This document shows, in pieces, positions 8,349 through 17,017 of a DNA stretch of 46,127 bases. The position numbers and the translations under genes were made by a program. The stretch is from an uncultured Campylobacter sp. (GTDB taxonomy: Bacteria; Campylobacterota; Campylobacteria; Campylobacterales; Campylobacteraceae). Each line of letters starts with the position of its first letter. Positions within the stretch are counted from its first letter, which is position 1. The notes beneath the pieces were generated by a model. That model was given only the letters and a program-made list of their open reading frames with translations. It did not search any database and was not told where the DNA came from. The stretch is from positions 1-46,127 of the forward strand of contig NZ_CALIBF010000122.1 in the NCBI RefSeq assembly GCF_938045465.1, in the 5' to 3' direction.

Positions 8349-8579
8349 TTATTTGCTTGTGATTTGAGCGACCCTATCGCTTAACTTCGCGCCTACGCTC
8401 TTCCAGTATGCCAAACGCTCCGCGTCGAATTTGATATTATCGCTCTCTTTTAGCGGGTTATAAAAGCCGATCGTCTCGATAAAGCCGCCGTCGCGTCTTT
8501 TCCTGCTATCCGTTACCACGATGCGGTAAAAAGGCTGCTTCTTTCTTCCGATTCTTGTAAGCCTAACAACTGTTGCCAT
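8349..8579 (-). CDS. rpsP: 30S ribosomal protein S16
   Basis: A 76-residue protein with the S16 signature 'VVRLTRIGRKKQPFYRIVVTDSRKRRDGGFIE' (two overlapping parts) and 'LGFYNP'-like GFYNPL. S16 is an early 30S assembly protein. The ribosome-binding site AAGGAG lies just upstream. The leader carries the interleaved inverted repeats at 8601-8643. Confidence 0.97.
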   Translation of the reverse strand: MATVVRLTRIGRKKQPFYRIVVTDSRKRRDGGFIETIGFYNPLKESDNIKFDAERLAYWKSVGAKLSDRVAQITSK

Positions 8580-8600
8580 TTTTTCTCCTTAAATTTTTGT

Positions 8601-8643
8601 AAGTTTTAGAACTTGCAGATGGCTAAAACTTAAACATCTGCAA
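8601..8643 (-). promoter_or_regulatory. Interleaved inverted repeats in the rpsP leader
   Basis: Two perfect 9-bp complementary pairs alternate. AAGTTTTAG (8601-8609) pairs with CTAAAACTT (8623-8631), and TTGCAGATG (8613-8621) pairs with CATCTGCAA (8635-8643). Because the arms interleave, the transcript can form either hairpin, or in part a pseudoknot, but not both fully: the connecting loops are only 3, 1 and 3 nt. The structure ends about 20 nt before the rpsP start. The layout fits a switch or a ribosomal-protein autoregulatory leader; function is inferred. Confidence 0.6.
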
Positions 8644-8648
8644 ACTCT

Positions 8649-8667
8649 ACCGAGAAATTATCTCGGT
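8649..8667 (-). other. Hairpin across the ffh stop codon
   Basis: ACCGAGA (8649-8655) and TCTCGGT (8661-8667) form a 7-bp stem with a 5-nt loop that includes the ffh stop codon. There is no U-run, so it is not an obvious terminator. It may separate or stabilise the ffh and rpsP parts of the transcript. Confidence 0.5.
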
Positions 8668-9998
8668 AAATTTTGCCTTTGAGCGATCGAGGCAAGCCCC
8701 TGCATGCCGCCCTTGCCCGAAAATTTTTTCGCAAGCTTCGAAGCGCCCGCGAACTGCTTTAAGAAGCGGTTTACTTCCACCTGCGAAAGCCCTGCGCCCG
8801 CAGCAAGCCTGCGCTTACGCGAATTATTTAGCAGATCGGGGTTTTCGCGCTCTTTCGGCGTCATAGAGCTGATCATCGCTTTGATATGAAGTATCTCTTT
8901 GGAGTTTTCCAAATCGATATCTTTTATCTTATTTGCCATGCCGGAAAGTCCCGGGATCATGCCGATTAAATTTTTCATATTGCCGAGCTTTTTCACGCTT
9001 TCTAGCTGATTTACGAAATCGTTGAAATTAAATTCGCCCTTTTTGATCTTTTTGTTTAGAGCCTTGGCTTCTCTTTCGTCGAAAACGGCGCTTGTTTTCT
9101 CGGCTAACGTCGCTAAATCGCCCTCACCCATAATGCGACCTGTAATTCTATCGGGTATAAAGCCCTCCAGATCGACCACTTTCTCGCCGGTTCCGATAAA
9201 GCGAAGCGGGATGCCAAGCTGCTGCGCGATACCAAGAGCTACGCCGCCTTTGGTATCGGCGTCAAATTTGCTTAAGATTACGCCCGTAAGGCCTAAAATT
9301 TCATCAAATTTAGCGGCCGTTTTAATGCCGTCTTGACCGCTCATGGCGTCCGCTACGTAAAAAATTTCATGCGGATTTAAAGCTTTTTTCATCTGTGCAA
9401 GCTGTGCCATAAGCGCCTCGTCTATCGCAAGACGTCCCGCCGTATCTACGAGCAGTACGTCATAAAGCCCGCTTTTAGCCTTGCTTAGCGCTTTTTCGGC
9501 AACCTTTAGCGGATCGCTCTCGCCCTCGATGAAAAACAGCTCAATCTCATTTGCCTCGCACAGCTGGCGGAGCTGCTCGACCGCGGCTAGGCGCTGCAAG
9601 TCGCACGCTGCAACCAAGACCTTTTTTTTACGAAGTTTCAGATAGTTTGCAAGTTTTATCGTGCTTGTGGATTTTCCGCTTCCTTGAAGTCCCGTCATCA
9701 AAGCTACCGTAGGAGGCGTGCTAGCAAATACAAATCCCTGGCTGCTGCCTCTAGGCGCCGTTAAAATTTTAGTCAAATTTGTCTTGATGGACTGCAAAAA
9801 CGGCTTCTGCCCTATCGTACCGATACGAAGATCGGCTTCGACAAGCGCCAAAAAATCCTTTACGACTTTGTGGTGCACGTCAGCTTTTAAAAGCGCTTTT
9901 TTTAGCGTCTCCAAGGCGTTTTTTAAAGCTTTTTCATCGTCGATTGTTTTTAATTTATTGACCGCGTTTTTAAACGACTCGCTTATGATCTCAAACAC
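8658..9998 (-). CDS. ffh: Signal recognition particle protein Ffh
   Basis: A 446-residue SRP54 GTPase with the usual order: N four-helix bundle (1-90), G domain with P-loop GLQGSGKST (about 103-111), DTAGR (about 185-189) and TKFD-like SKFDADTKGG (about 243-252), then a methionine-rich M domain from about 300 (MKNLIGMIPGLSGM and SRKRRLAAGAG, the SRP RNA-binding segment). It targets nascent inner-membrane proteins to FtsY. The start at 9998 is standard. Confidence 0.97.
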   Translation of the reverse strand: MFEIISESFKNAVNKLKTIDDEKALKNALETLKKALLKADVHHKVVKDFLALVEADLRIGTIGQKPFLQSIKTNLTKILTAPRGSSQGFVFASTPPTVALMTGLQGSGKSTSTIKLANYLKLRKKKVLVAACDLQRLAAVEQLRQLCEANEIELFFIEGESDPLKVAEKALSKAKSGLYDVLLVDTAGRLAIDEALMAQLAQMKKALNPHEIFYVADAMSGQDGIKTAAKFDEILGLTGVILSKFDADTKGGVALGIAQQLGIPLRFIGTGEKVVDLEGFIPDRITGRIMGEGDLATLAEKTSAVFDEREAKALNKKIKKGEFNFNDFVNQLESVKKLGNMKNLIGMIPGLSGMANKIKDIDLENSKEILHIKAMISSMTPKERENPDLLNNSRKRRLAAGAGLSQVEVNRFLKQFAGASKLAKKFSGKGGMQGLASIAQRQNLPR

Positions 9999-10064
9999 TT
10001 TGATCCCTTATAAAATTTTTAAACTTGCGATGTTACCTAAAATTAACTTAAAAGCCATTGAATA

Positions 10065-10814
10065 TCAGAGCTCTTTAGGAATTTCAAAGCCGAATTCGTT
10101 GAAGCTTTTACCCGGCGGAGCTTTAAATTTTAGCCCCAAAATTTCGGTCTCGTACGAGTGCAGAAACATCCGCTTCGCGCGGCTTTTAGCGTATTTTTCA
10201 TCGCCTATTACGCCGAATCCCGCATTTGCCAGATGCACGCGGATCTGATGCGTCCTGCCCGTCTCGATCCGCACCTTTACGAGCGATTTTTTGCCGCTTA
10301 CCATAAGCGGATAAACCTCGCTAAATGCGCTCTTGCCGTTTGGCGAAATTTTAGAAAACGCGCCGCTTCGGGTCTTTATCGTCAAAATCGGCTCGTCAAA
10401 TTTCATCTCTTCGCTCACGATCCCCTTCACAATCGCGATATAGCTTTTCTTCACGCGCAAATTTTTAAACTCCAAAATCGCCGCTTCGCGAAATTCCTCG
10501 TTTTTGTACAGCAGCACGACGCCGCTAGTCTCCTTATCCAGGCGGTTTAGAAGGCCGAATTTATAGATTTTTTCCAAATTTTCGCTACTCATAAAGGGCG
10601 GCTTATTGACCGCCAAAACGTTCTCATCCTCATAAATGATCGCGGGTTTTGCGGGCTTCATCACGCTAAATTTAGTATTTTCGCCGAGCATCTCGCGCGC
10701 TAGAGCGATCTTTGCGCCGCGCGCGCTCACAAGCCCCGCGTCGATGAGGGCCTTGGCTTCGTTGTGCGAGATGTTTTCCTGCGCCGCCAGCAGTTTGTAG
10801 GCTTTTTCTTGCAT
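10065..10814 (-). CDS. RluA-family 23S rRNA pseudouridine synthase
   Basis: A 249-residue protein when started at the ATG at 10814, which overlaps the waaA stop as TAATG; the open frame extends 15 codons upstream inside waaA but that start is less likely. An S4-like RNA-binding segment (about residues 1-45) precedes the catalytic domain. The active-site motif is LLNRLDKETSGVVLL, with catalytic Asp in RLDKETSG. 'ETGRTHQIRVHLANAGFGVIGD' in two overlapping parts is the other family hallmark. The target uridine cannot be told from sequence. Confidence 0.92.
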   Translation of the reverse strand: MQEKAYKLLAAQENISHNEAKALIDAGLVSARGAKIALAREMLGENTKFSVMKPAKPAIIYEDENVLAVNKPPFMSSENLEKIYKFGLLNRLDKETSGVVLLYKNEEFREAAILEFKNLRVKKSYIAIVKGIVSEEMKFDEPILTIKTRSGAFSKISPNGKSAFSEVYPLMVSGKKSLVKVRIETGRTHQIRVHLANAGFGVIGDEKYAKSRAKRMFLHSYETEILGLKFKAPPGKSFNEFGFEIPKEL

Positions 10815-12202
10815 TAAATTCTTTCCTTGATTAAATTTTCTATCTCTTGCAGATCGCAAATTTTATCTATTCGCGTGCCCTTTAGCGGCTCTTTTAAAGC
10901 GCTTGAAATTTCGTTCGCCTCGCACAGAGCGATATTTTGCACGAGCGCGTACAGCGCCTTTTGATTATGAAAAAATCGCCCGCTGATGATCGGCACGCCG
11001 AAGCTCGCCGCCTCGATCGGACTATGTCCGCCGATATTTCGCAAAAAGCTGCCGCCCAAGATCACGACGTTTGAAATTTTATAAAAGTTCGCTAGCTCGC
11101 CGAAGGCATCGAGCAAGATAAAATCACTTTCAAGTCCTGCGCTGTCGCTAAATCGCTCAAAGCTAAGCCCGTGCTCGCGCGCCCAAGTCTTGCAAATTTC
11201 ACATACCTTTTCGAAGCGCTCCGGGTGCCTCGGCGCCAGGATGATTTTTAGCTTTTGCGGCGTAGTTATTGAAGCTGCCGCGTTCCGTGCGGTAGAATTT
11301 AAAGACGCGCCGTTTAAAGGCGCCGTATTCGGCACGGCGGACGAAGCGTCGCTTAAGCTCGCCGCATCCAAAGAAGCTTCGTTTAAATTTACCGGCTCGA
11401 TCAAGCCCTGCTCGTCGCGAAGCTCGGCCGCAGGCAAGCTCCTATCGTCGCGGATACTCGCTGCGCGCGGGTATTTTTCGGGCATATTTTGCGAACTGCG
11501 AAATTTTATAAAATCGTTTAAATTTGATAAAACAAGTTCCTCCTCGCCCTCGTGAGTATTTGAGATCGTAAGCACGAAGCTATTTGCGGACGCGGCAGAA
11601 TAGTCCTTCGTCGCAACGGCGATATTCGCGCTTTTCACGTTGCCCACGACCTTTATATTTTTTACGCCGAGCTCCCGCAGCCGCGCCGCATCAAGCTCGC
11701 TTTGCGCAAGCACCAGATCGATATTTTCAAACGCTTTGCGATAATAAAACTTAAAACGCAGATAGCTCGCGTACGATCGGTCGCTTATGCGCGCGTTTAG
11801 CAGGATCACGTAGCTTCCGCGCGACTTAGCGGAACGGATCAAATTTAGCCATAGTTCCGCTTCGAAAATCACCAACACGCGGCTGCCCGTAAGCCAAAAT
11901 GGAAGCCAGTTTTCAAAAGGCAGGTAGCGAGAGTTCGGCGTGAGAGAGCGCGCCGCATCAAAGCCCGTCTGCGTGGTCGTGCTAAGCGCGACGCTCTCAA
12001 ATTTAGAAATTAGCGGCGCAAGAGCGTTTACCTCGCCCAGGCTGCAAGCGTGAAAGTGCACCGCAGCGGGGCTAAATTTAGGGTTTTTGTATAGAAAAAA
12101 TCGCGCTTTCAGGCTCGTGCGGTATTTTGTTTTAAAGCTTAGGATAAAAATAAAAGGCGCAGCTGCAAGCCACGCCAAAAACGCCAAGGCGGTGTAGATC
12201 AC
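10814..12202 (-). CDS. waaA: Kdo transferase WaaA with an unusual insertion
   Basis: A 462-residue protein that transfers Kdo from CMP-Kdo to lipid A precursor at the inner membrane. An N-terminal membrane anchor (about 3-22) is followed by HACSLGE, whose E57 matches the catalytic Glu, and by 'LAPRHPERF' (about 323-331) and GGHSPIEAASFG (391-402). The family usually runs about 390-430 residues. The excess is a hydrophilic Ala/Ser/Asn/Leu-rich insert at about 233-316, with NLNEASL, PLNGASL and similar short units, placed between the two Rossmann lobes. It overlaps the HP0958-like gene by 4 nt. Confidence 0.93.
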   Translation of the reverse strand: MIYTALAFLAWLAAAPFIFILSFKTKYRTSLKARFFLYKNPKFSPAAVHFHACSLGEVNALAPLISKFESVALSTTTQTGFDAARSLTPNSRYLPFENWLPFWLTGSRVLVIFEAELWLNLIRSAKSRGSYVILLNARISDRSYASYLRFKFYYRKAFENIDLVLAQSELDAARLRELGVKNIKVVGNVKSANIAVATKDYSAASANSFVLTISNTHEGEEELVLSNLNDFIKFRSSQNMPEKYPRAASIRDDRSLPAAELRDEQGLIEPVNLNEASLDAASLSDASSAVPNTAPLNGASLNSTARNAAASITTPQKLKIILAPRHPERFEKVCEICKTWAREHGLSFERFSDSAGLESDFILLDAFGELANFYKISNVVILGGSFLRNIGGHSPIEAASFGVPIISGRFFHNQKALYALVQNIALCEANEISSALKEPLKGTRIDKICDLQEIENLIKERI

Positions 12203-12906
12203 TCGGCTTCTTTATATAAAATTCTGCCGCAATACGGGCAGGTTACGATGTCGTCGCTTTTAATGACTGCGGAATAGGTCTTGTCGCTTATACGCATAAA
12301 GCAGCCGTAGCAGGCCTGTTTGCGCACCGGCGAGACCGCCGTATTGCCCGCCCACTTGCGGATCTTTTCGTAGAATGAGACGGTTTTTGGGTTCATCGCC
12401 TGCATTAGCTTATCGCGCTTGGCGTAGATCGCGCCGCGAGCGACCTCGACCTCGCCCATCTCGGCGCTCACCTGCTCTTGCAAGCTTTTTAGCTCGGCTT
12501 CAAACGCCTCTTGCTTTTCGCTCTGCTCTTTTACGAGCGCTTCCTTTGCGGCTACGATCTTTTCCAGCCTTTCGATCTCCTCGTTTGTGGCCTCGAGCTG
12601 CTCTTTTGCGATGTCCTCTTCGACGCTAAGGGCTTTGATCTCCTTTTCGGTTTTTGCCGCGCCGCTTTTTTTGCCCGTGCTTTTTAGCTTGGACGAAAAG
12701 GCGCTAAGTTGCGTGTTTGCTTGTAAAATTTGAGATTTTAGCTCGGCGATCTCCGCATTTAGAGTTTCGATCTGTTCTTTTGCGCCGTTTATTTCAGTGC
12801 TTTTTTTACTCAGCTTCTCCTGTGCGGCCTCGATTTTAGGCTTAAATCCGTCCAGCTGCTTATCGAATTCGCAAAGCTCTACCAATTGGCTTAAATATTT
12901 GTTCAT
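12199..12906 (-). CDS. flgZ: HP0958/FlgZ-like coiled-coil zinc-ribbon protein
   Basis: A 235-residue protein. Residues 10-170 are a long heptad-rich antiparallel coiled coil. The C terminus carries a C4 zinc ribbon, CYGCFM...CPYCGR, near residues 199-230. This matches Helicobacter HP0958 (FlgZ), which is reported to stabilise RpoN and to bind flagellin mRNA through the ribbon. It is in the same neighbourhood as in other Campylobacter. Whether this organism is flagellated cannot be seen here, so the role could differ. Confidence 0.88.
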   Translation of the reverse strand: MNKYLSQLVELCEFDKQLDGFKPKIEAAQEKLSKKSTEINGAKEQIETLNAEIAELKSQILQANTQLSAFSSKLKSTGKKSGAAKTEKEIKALSVEEDIAKEQLEATNEEIERLEKIVAAKEALVKEQSEKQEAFEAELKSLQEQVSAEMGEVEVARGAIYAKRDKLMQAMNPKTVSFYEKIRKWAGNTAVSPVRKQACYGCFMRISDKTYSAVIKSDDIVTCPYCGRILYKEAE

Positions 12907-12915
12907 CTTTTTCCT

Positions 12916-13638
12916 TTAATAATACGTAAATGGATTTTTTTGCTCGCTTATTATAACTTCAATTTCGCTTTTTTGCAAGAAAGGTGCGAGCGCGCGCCCA
13001 AAATAGCGCTCACTTTCAAAATGATTTATGTCGATCAAACTCACGCCGTTTTCTAAATTTTGAAGCGCTGCGTGATATTTTATATCGCCCGTGATGAAGC
13101 AATCCACGCCCAAGCTTTGGTTCAGTTCGCTTCCGCTGCCGGTGCAAAGCGCGATATTTTGGATAAAATTTTTCGTCTTCACGGCGCGCAGATGCTTGAT
13201 GCCAAGCTTGCGCTTTATCTGTGCACACAGCTGCTCAAAGCTCAAATCCGCGCGCATGAAAACCAAAAATTCCCGCTCATCCGTAATTTCAAATTTTAAA
13301 ATTTCGCGCGCTACGAACCCGTTTAAAACGTGCTTGTCAAAGTTCGTATGCATCGCGATGAGAGAGATGTTTTTGCGGATCATCTCATAGATCAAATTTG
13401 CAGGATAGAGCCGCGGGTCGAGCGATTTTAGTGGACTGAAAATCAGCGGGTGGTGTACCACGAAAAGCGAGCCCGCCTCCGCCTCGCGCACCAGCTCGCT
13501 AGTAACGTCGAGGCTTAGATAGATTTTTGAAATTTCATCATCCAAATTTCCGAGCAAAAGCCTGCTATTATCCCACGCCTCCGCGTCGCAAAAAGGCGCG
13601 GCGGCGTTTAAAATTTCATAAATTTCGCTCGTTTTCAT
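12916..13638 (-). CDS. Nif3-like dinuclear metal centre protein
   Basis: About 240 residues from the ATG at 13638. A GTG at 13647 overlaps the glyQ stop and is an alternative that adds MKF. The family motif 'VVHHPLIFSPLKSL' supplies the metal-binding histidine pair, with further ligands expected at 'MHTNFDKH' and 'DINHFESE' near the C terminus. Nif3/YbgI proteins form hexameric toroids with a dinuclear metal site; GTP cyclohydrolase I type 2 activity is annotated for some members but is not established. It sits between glyQ and the HP0958-like gene, as in related genomes. Confidence 0.9.
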   Translation of the reverse strand: MKTSEIYEILNAAAPFCDAEAWDNSRLLLGNLDDEISKIYLSLDVTSELVREAEAGSLFVVHHPLIFSPLKSLDPRLYPANLIYEMIRKNISLIAMHTNFDKHVLNGFVAREILKFEITDEREFLVFMRADLSFEQLCAQIKRKLGIKHLRAVKTKNFIQNIALCTGSGSELNQSLGVDCFITGDIKYHAALQNLENGVSLIDINHFESERYFGRALAPFLQKSEIEVIISEQKNPFTYY

Positions 13639-13643
13639 AAATT

Positions 13644-14681
13644 TCACTTTGCGCTTTCATCCGCTTTGTCTGCGGTGTTTTGCTTGCCGTGGGCGTTTTT
13701 TAAATTTGCGCTCGCGGAGGAAGCGGGCGCCGAGACAGCCCCTTTAACGCCGCACTTCTCGCTCTTTTCCCTCTCATTTGCCGCGCCGCCTTTTTTATCG
13801 CTGCACGCCGTGCCGCAAAGATCGGCGACATATTTTTGCGGATCTGCGTAGCAAAGCGCGCAGTTTTTGGCAAGATCGCGGATCTTTAAAATATAATCCT
13901 GCCTCTGCGTAACCGAGATCGCTCCGCGCGCGTCAAGGACGTTGAACGTGTGCGCCGCAAGCATGCAGTAATCATACGCAGGAAGCGCCAGGCCGTGCTT
14001 TAGGATGCTTTTACACTCGCCGAAGCAGTTTTCAAAATGATTAAAAAGCATCGCGGTGTCCGCAAGCTCGAAGTTGTATTTGCTGAACTCAAACTCGCCC
14101 CTTTTATGCACGTCGCCGTAGGTCACGAGCCCCGCCTTGTCGTCCCAGACGATGTCGTAAACGTCGTCTTTGTTTTGCAGATACATCGCCAAGCGCTCAA
14201 GCCCGTAGGTGATCTCGCCGCTTATGAGCTCGCACGTGATGCCGCCTACCTGCTGAAAATAGGTAAACTGCGTCACCTCCATGCCATCCAGCCAAACCTC
14301 CCAGCCAAGTCCCCAGGCCCCCAGCGTCGGGCTCTCCCAGTTGTCTTCTACGAAGCGGATATCGTGGCTTTTAAGATCTAGCCCCAGCTTCTCTAGGCTT
14401 TTTAGATAGAGTTCTTGGATATTGTCCGGGCTCGGTTTTAAGATCACCTGAAATTGATAGTACGCGCCCAAACGGTTTGGATTTTCGCCGTAGCGCCCAT
14501 CTGTTGGGCGACGCGAGGGTGCTACGTATGCCGCGCGCCAAGGTTTGCTTCCTAGGCTGCGCAAAAAGGTAGCCTGATGATAGGTGCCTGCGCCCGCGGG
14601 CATATCGTAGGGCTGAACGAGCAAGCAGCCCTGCTCGTGCCAGTAGTTTTGAAGCGTCAAAATAATCTGTGAAAACGTCAT
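13644..14681 (-). CDS. glyQ: Glycyl-tRNA synthetase alpha subunit with C-terminal tail
   Basis: A 345-residue subunit of the alpha2beta2 glycyl-tRNA synthetase; the N-terminal 'ILTLQNYWHEQGCLLVQPYD' and 'ATFLRSLGSKPWRAAYV' are diagnostic. The beta subunit gene is not in this window. The family is normally near 290-300 residues. Here the last roughly 50 residues are a low-complexity hydrophilic tail (Lys, Ala, Ser, Asn, Glu), unlike the conserved body. The start at 14681 is followed by the family N terminus. Confidence 0.96.
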   Translation of the reverse strand: MTFSQIILTLQNYWHEQGCLLVQPYDMPAGAGTYHQATFLRSLGSKPWRAAYVAPSRRPTDGRYGENPNRLGAYYQFQVILKPSPDNIQELYLKSLEKLGLDLKSHDIRFVEDNWESPTLGAWGLGWEVWLDGMEVTQFTYFQQVGGITCELISGEITYGLERLAMYLQNKDDVYDIVWDDKAGLVTYGDVHKRGEFEFSKYNFELADTAMLFNHFENCFGECKSILKHGLALPAYDYCMLAAHTFNVLDARGAISVTQRQDYILKIRDLAKNCALCYADPQKYVADLCGTACSDKKGGAANEREKSEKCGVKGAVSAPASSASANLKNAHGKQNTADKADESAK

Positions 14682-14707
14682 TTTTATCCTTTTATCGATA
14701 TGTAAAT

Positions 14708-15183
14708 TTAAATTTTATCTTCCAAAGAGCTTTTCAAAGTCCGTTTTAAAAGCTCTTTGAAGCTTCGAGCTTTCAAAAAATTTCCAAATTTCAGCCAGTA
14801 TTCGCCAGCTCTCGTAGGCTCGCTAGCAAAATCAAAAACCGCGTAATCGCCCGCTTCGATATGTAATTTTTCGCCGGTTTCATCGCGCTCATTTTTGCAG
14901 CACTGATTTGCGGATTCGCAAGCTTCGTCGTGGCTTTCTTATGGTGCCCTTCCTTCGAGCAAGTGCCTATTAGCACGGAGTATTCGCCCTGCGCGCCGTT
15001 TTCATAGTCGTAATACGCAGCATAAATTTCACTTTTCTCGGCGCTGCTTCTGCTAGCGTTAAATTTTAAAAACTCGTCCCACAAATTTGCGATCACCCCT
15101 CGTCCGCTAATCTCATCCGCGTTATTCGTGCGAGTCTTTAGCCCACAAATTTCAAAGCCTTCGCTCAATTTTAAAATTTTCAT
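14708..15183 (-). pseudogene. GyrI/effector-binding-domain protein, frameshifted
   Basis: The first frame gives 130 residues ending at 14791. Its N-terminal half ('ICGLKTRTNNADE', 'ANLWDEFL', 'YAAYYDYENGAQGEYSVLIG') is a GyrI-like/AraC effector-binding domain, but after about residue 83 it becomes unrelated. The expected ending appears in another frame: 'KLHIEAGDYAVFDF', the domain's usual 'ipaG.YavF' strand, then a helical tail with stop at 14708. The shift lies near 14936-14950, next to AAGAAAGCC as read on the coding strand. The repaired product would be about 158 residues. This could be a real mutation or a sequencing error. Confidence 0.7.
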
Positions 15184-15186
15184 AGA

Positions 15187-15687
15187 TTAATCTTCAAGCA
15201 GCACTTCGATCTGCTCGGAGTCTTTTTTTAGAGCCTCGGCTTTTGCCGCGCGATCCGCCTTTAGCTTCGAGCTTAGAAGCTCGTCGCTTAAAGCTAAAAT
15301 TTGCACCGCCAGATACGCCGCGTTTTTTGCGCCCGCCTTGCCGATCGCAAGCGTCGCGACGGGGATGCCCGAAGGCATCTGCACGGTCGAATACAGCGCA
15401 TCTACGCCGCTAAGCGCGCTACCGCCGAGCGGGACGCCTAGCACCGGCTTGGTCGTATTTGCAGCGACCGCTCCAGCAAGATGCGCCGCCATGCCCGCCG
15501 CGCAGATGAAAACCTGCGCGCCCTTTTTCTCGGCGTCCGCGACGTATTTAGCCGTACGAGCAGGGCTTCGGTGCGCCGAAGATACGATCATCTCGTACGC
15601 AGCGCCGAATTCGTTTAGAATTTTAGCTGCTTCGTAAACGACCTCGTAATCGCTCTTTGAGCCCATTATTATAGAAACAAATTTCAT
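15187..15687 (-). CDS. purE: N5-CAIR mutase PurE
   Basis: A 166-residue protein from the ATG at 15687, which overlaps the U32 gene stop as ATGA and has an AAAGGAG ribosome-binding site. The frame continues 8 codons upstream but without need. Class I PurE motifs are MGSKSD near the N terminus, SAHRSP (catalytic His) and 'GVPLGGSALSG'. It converts N5-carboxyaminoimidazole ribonucleotide to CAIR in purine synthesis. No purK neighbour is visible. Confidence 0.95.
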   Translation of the reverse strand: MKFVSIIMGSKSDYEVVYEAAKILNEFGAAYEMIVSSAHRSPARTAKYVADAEKKGAQVFICAAGMAAHLAGAVAANTTKPVLGVPLGGSALSGVDALYSTVQMPSGIPVATLAIGKAGAKNAAYLAVQILALSDELLSSKLKADRAAKAEALKKDSEQIEVLLED

Positions 15688-16973
15688 TCTATCTCCTTTC
15701 TTAAAAAGCAAAACTCCGCGAGCTTCGCAGGCAGCTTAATCTCATTTAGATTGCCGCTGTGAATCTCGCTAAATTCCTTACCGCTGCGGCTTTGCAGCCT
15801 CTTAAATTTTAAATACGACTTGCCGCTAAGCTCAAAAATTTCGCCGATCTCATTATCGCAAGCGCAAATTTTAAAGCCGCGCGGAGCAAAAATTTCATAC
15901 GAAACGCCGGGTAAAATTTTATCCTTGACGCTTATAAACTCGCCATCCTGCGAGATCGCGCAGACCTGATGCGTGCCAAGCTCGATGCTGCGGTCTAAAT
16001 TTTGCGTATCCTCTCGCTCATACGGGCGCTTTATCAAATATCCGTCGCTAAAGCCGCGGTTTTTAAGCGTCGCGATCTCGCGCTCGTAAACGCCGGCCTC
16101 AAATTTATCGCTCGCGGCATCGTCGATCGCCGCGCGATAAGCATTCGTGGCGCATGCGACGTAGTATTCGCTCTTGGTGCGCCCTTCGATTTTGAAGCTG
16201 TCGATCGCGCCCGTTTGCATGATCTTTTGCACGTGCGAAATGAGGCTAAGATCCTTCGCGTTCATTACGAAAGTACCCTCCCCTTCGCGCTCTTGCAAGC
16301 GGAAAAGCGCGCTGGTTTCGGGATTTTTTGCGTAAAGCTCGTAGTTAAATCTGCAGTCGTTCGCGCAGCTTCCGCGGTTGCTGAAGCGTCCGCTTTGCAC
16401 CGCGCTAACAAGACAGCGCCCGCTGTATGCGAAACACATCGAGCCGTGCACGAAAATTTCAATCTCTAAATTTGGAATTTTATCTTTGATTTCTACGGCG
16501 TCTTTGAGCGTCATCTCTCGCGCCGCGACGATGCGGACGGCGCCCAGCTCCGCCCAAACCCGCGCATCCAGATAATTTAGCACGTTGGCTTGGGTAGAGA
16601 CGTGGATCGGAATCTCAGGCGCGACGGCTCGCGCAAGGCTTGCGACGCCTGGGGTGGCGATTAAAATTCCATCCACGCGCAGATCGCGAAGAAATTCCAA
16701 ATGCCTTTCGATGTTTCCTAGCTGGCCGTTGGTCGCAAAGCCGTTTACGGTCGCATAAAGCTTCTTGCCGCGCTCATGCGCGTAAGCGACGCCCTGCGCG
16801 AAGCTTTCCTTGCTAAATTCCTTCGCGCTTCGCTGGCGCAGCGAAAATGAACCGGTGCTTGCATACACGGCGTCCGCGCCGTAAGCTAGGGCGATTTTTA
16901 GTTTCGTTAAATTCCCAGCAGGAGCTAAGAGTTCGGGTTTTTTCAAATACATTCCTAGTGATTTTTTAAGCAC
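15684..16973 (-). CDS. Peptidase U32-family protein (TrhP/YegQ-like)
   Basis: A 429-residue protein with the U32 signatures 'PELLAPAGN', 'GADAVYAS' near the N terminus and the cysteine cluster 'SMCFAYSGRCLVS' and 'NRGSCANDCR'. Despite the peptidase name, E. coli YegQ/TrhP acts in tRNA U34 hydroxylation, and the cysteines may bind an Fe-S cluster. Start choice is unclear: 16973 is a GTG with no ribosome-binding site, while the ATG at 16952 (MYLKKPELLAPAGN) fits the family better. It is divergent from the PHP gene and translationally coupled to purE. Confidence 0.9.
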   Translation of the reverse strand: MLKKSLGMYLKKPELLAPAGNLTKLKIALAYGADAVYASTGSFSLRQRSAKEFSKESFAQGVAYAHERGKKLYATVNGFATNGQLGNIERHLEFLRDLRVDGILIATPGVASLARAVAPEIPIHVSTQANVLNYLDARVWAELGAVRIVAAREMTLKDAVEIKDKIPNLEIEIFVHGSMCFAYSGRCLVSAVQSGRFSNRGSCANDCRFNYELYAKNPETSALFRLQEREGEGTFVMNAKDLSLISHVQKIMQTGAIDSFKIEGRTKSEYYVACATNAYRAAIDDAASDKFEAGVYEREIATLKNRGFSDGYLIKRPYEREDTQNLDRSIELGTHQVCAISQDGEFISVKDKILPGVSYEIFAPRGFKICACDNEIGEIFELSGKSYLKFKRLQSRSGKEFSEIHSGNLNEIKLPAKLAEFCFLRKEIE

Positions 16974-17017
16974 GATTTTACTACAATTTAGCCAAAATTT
17001 TATTTAAGGAGCAGTTG

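Noticed and set aside
14723..14759. Intrinsic terminator with a 12-bp stem
   Set aside because: It falls inside the restored reading frame of the GyrI-like gene and has no U-run on the minus strand.
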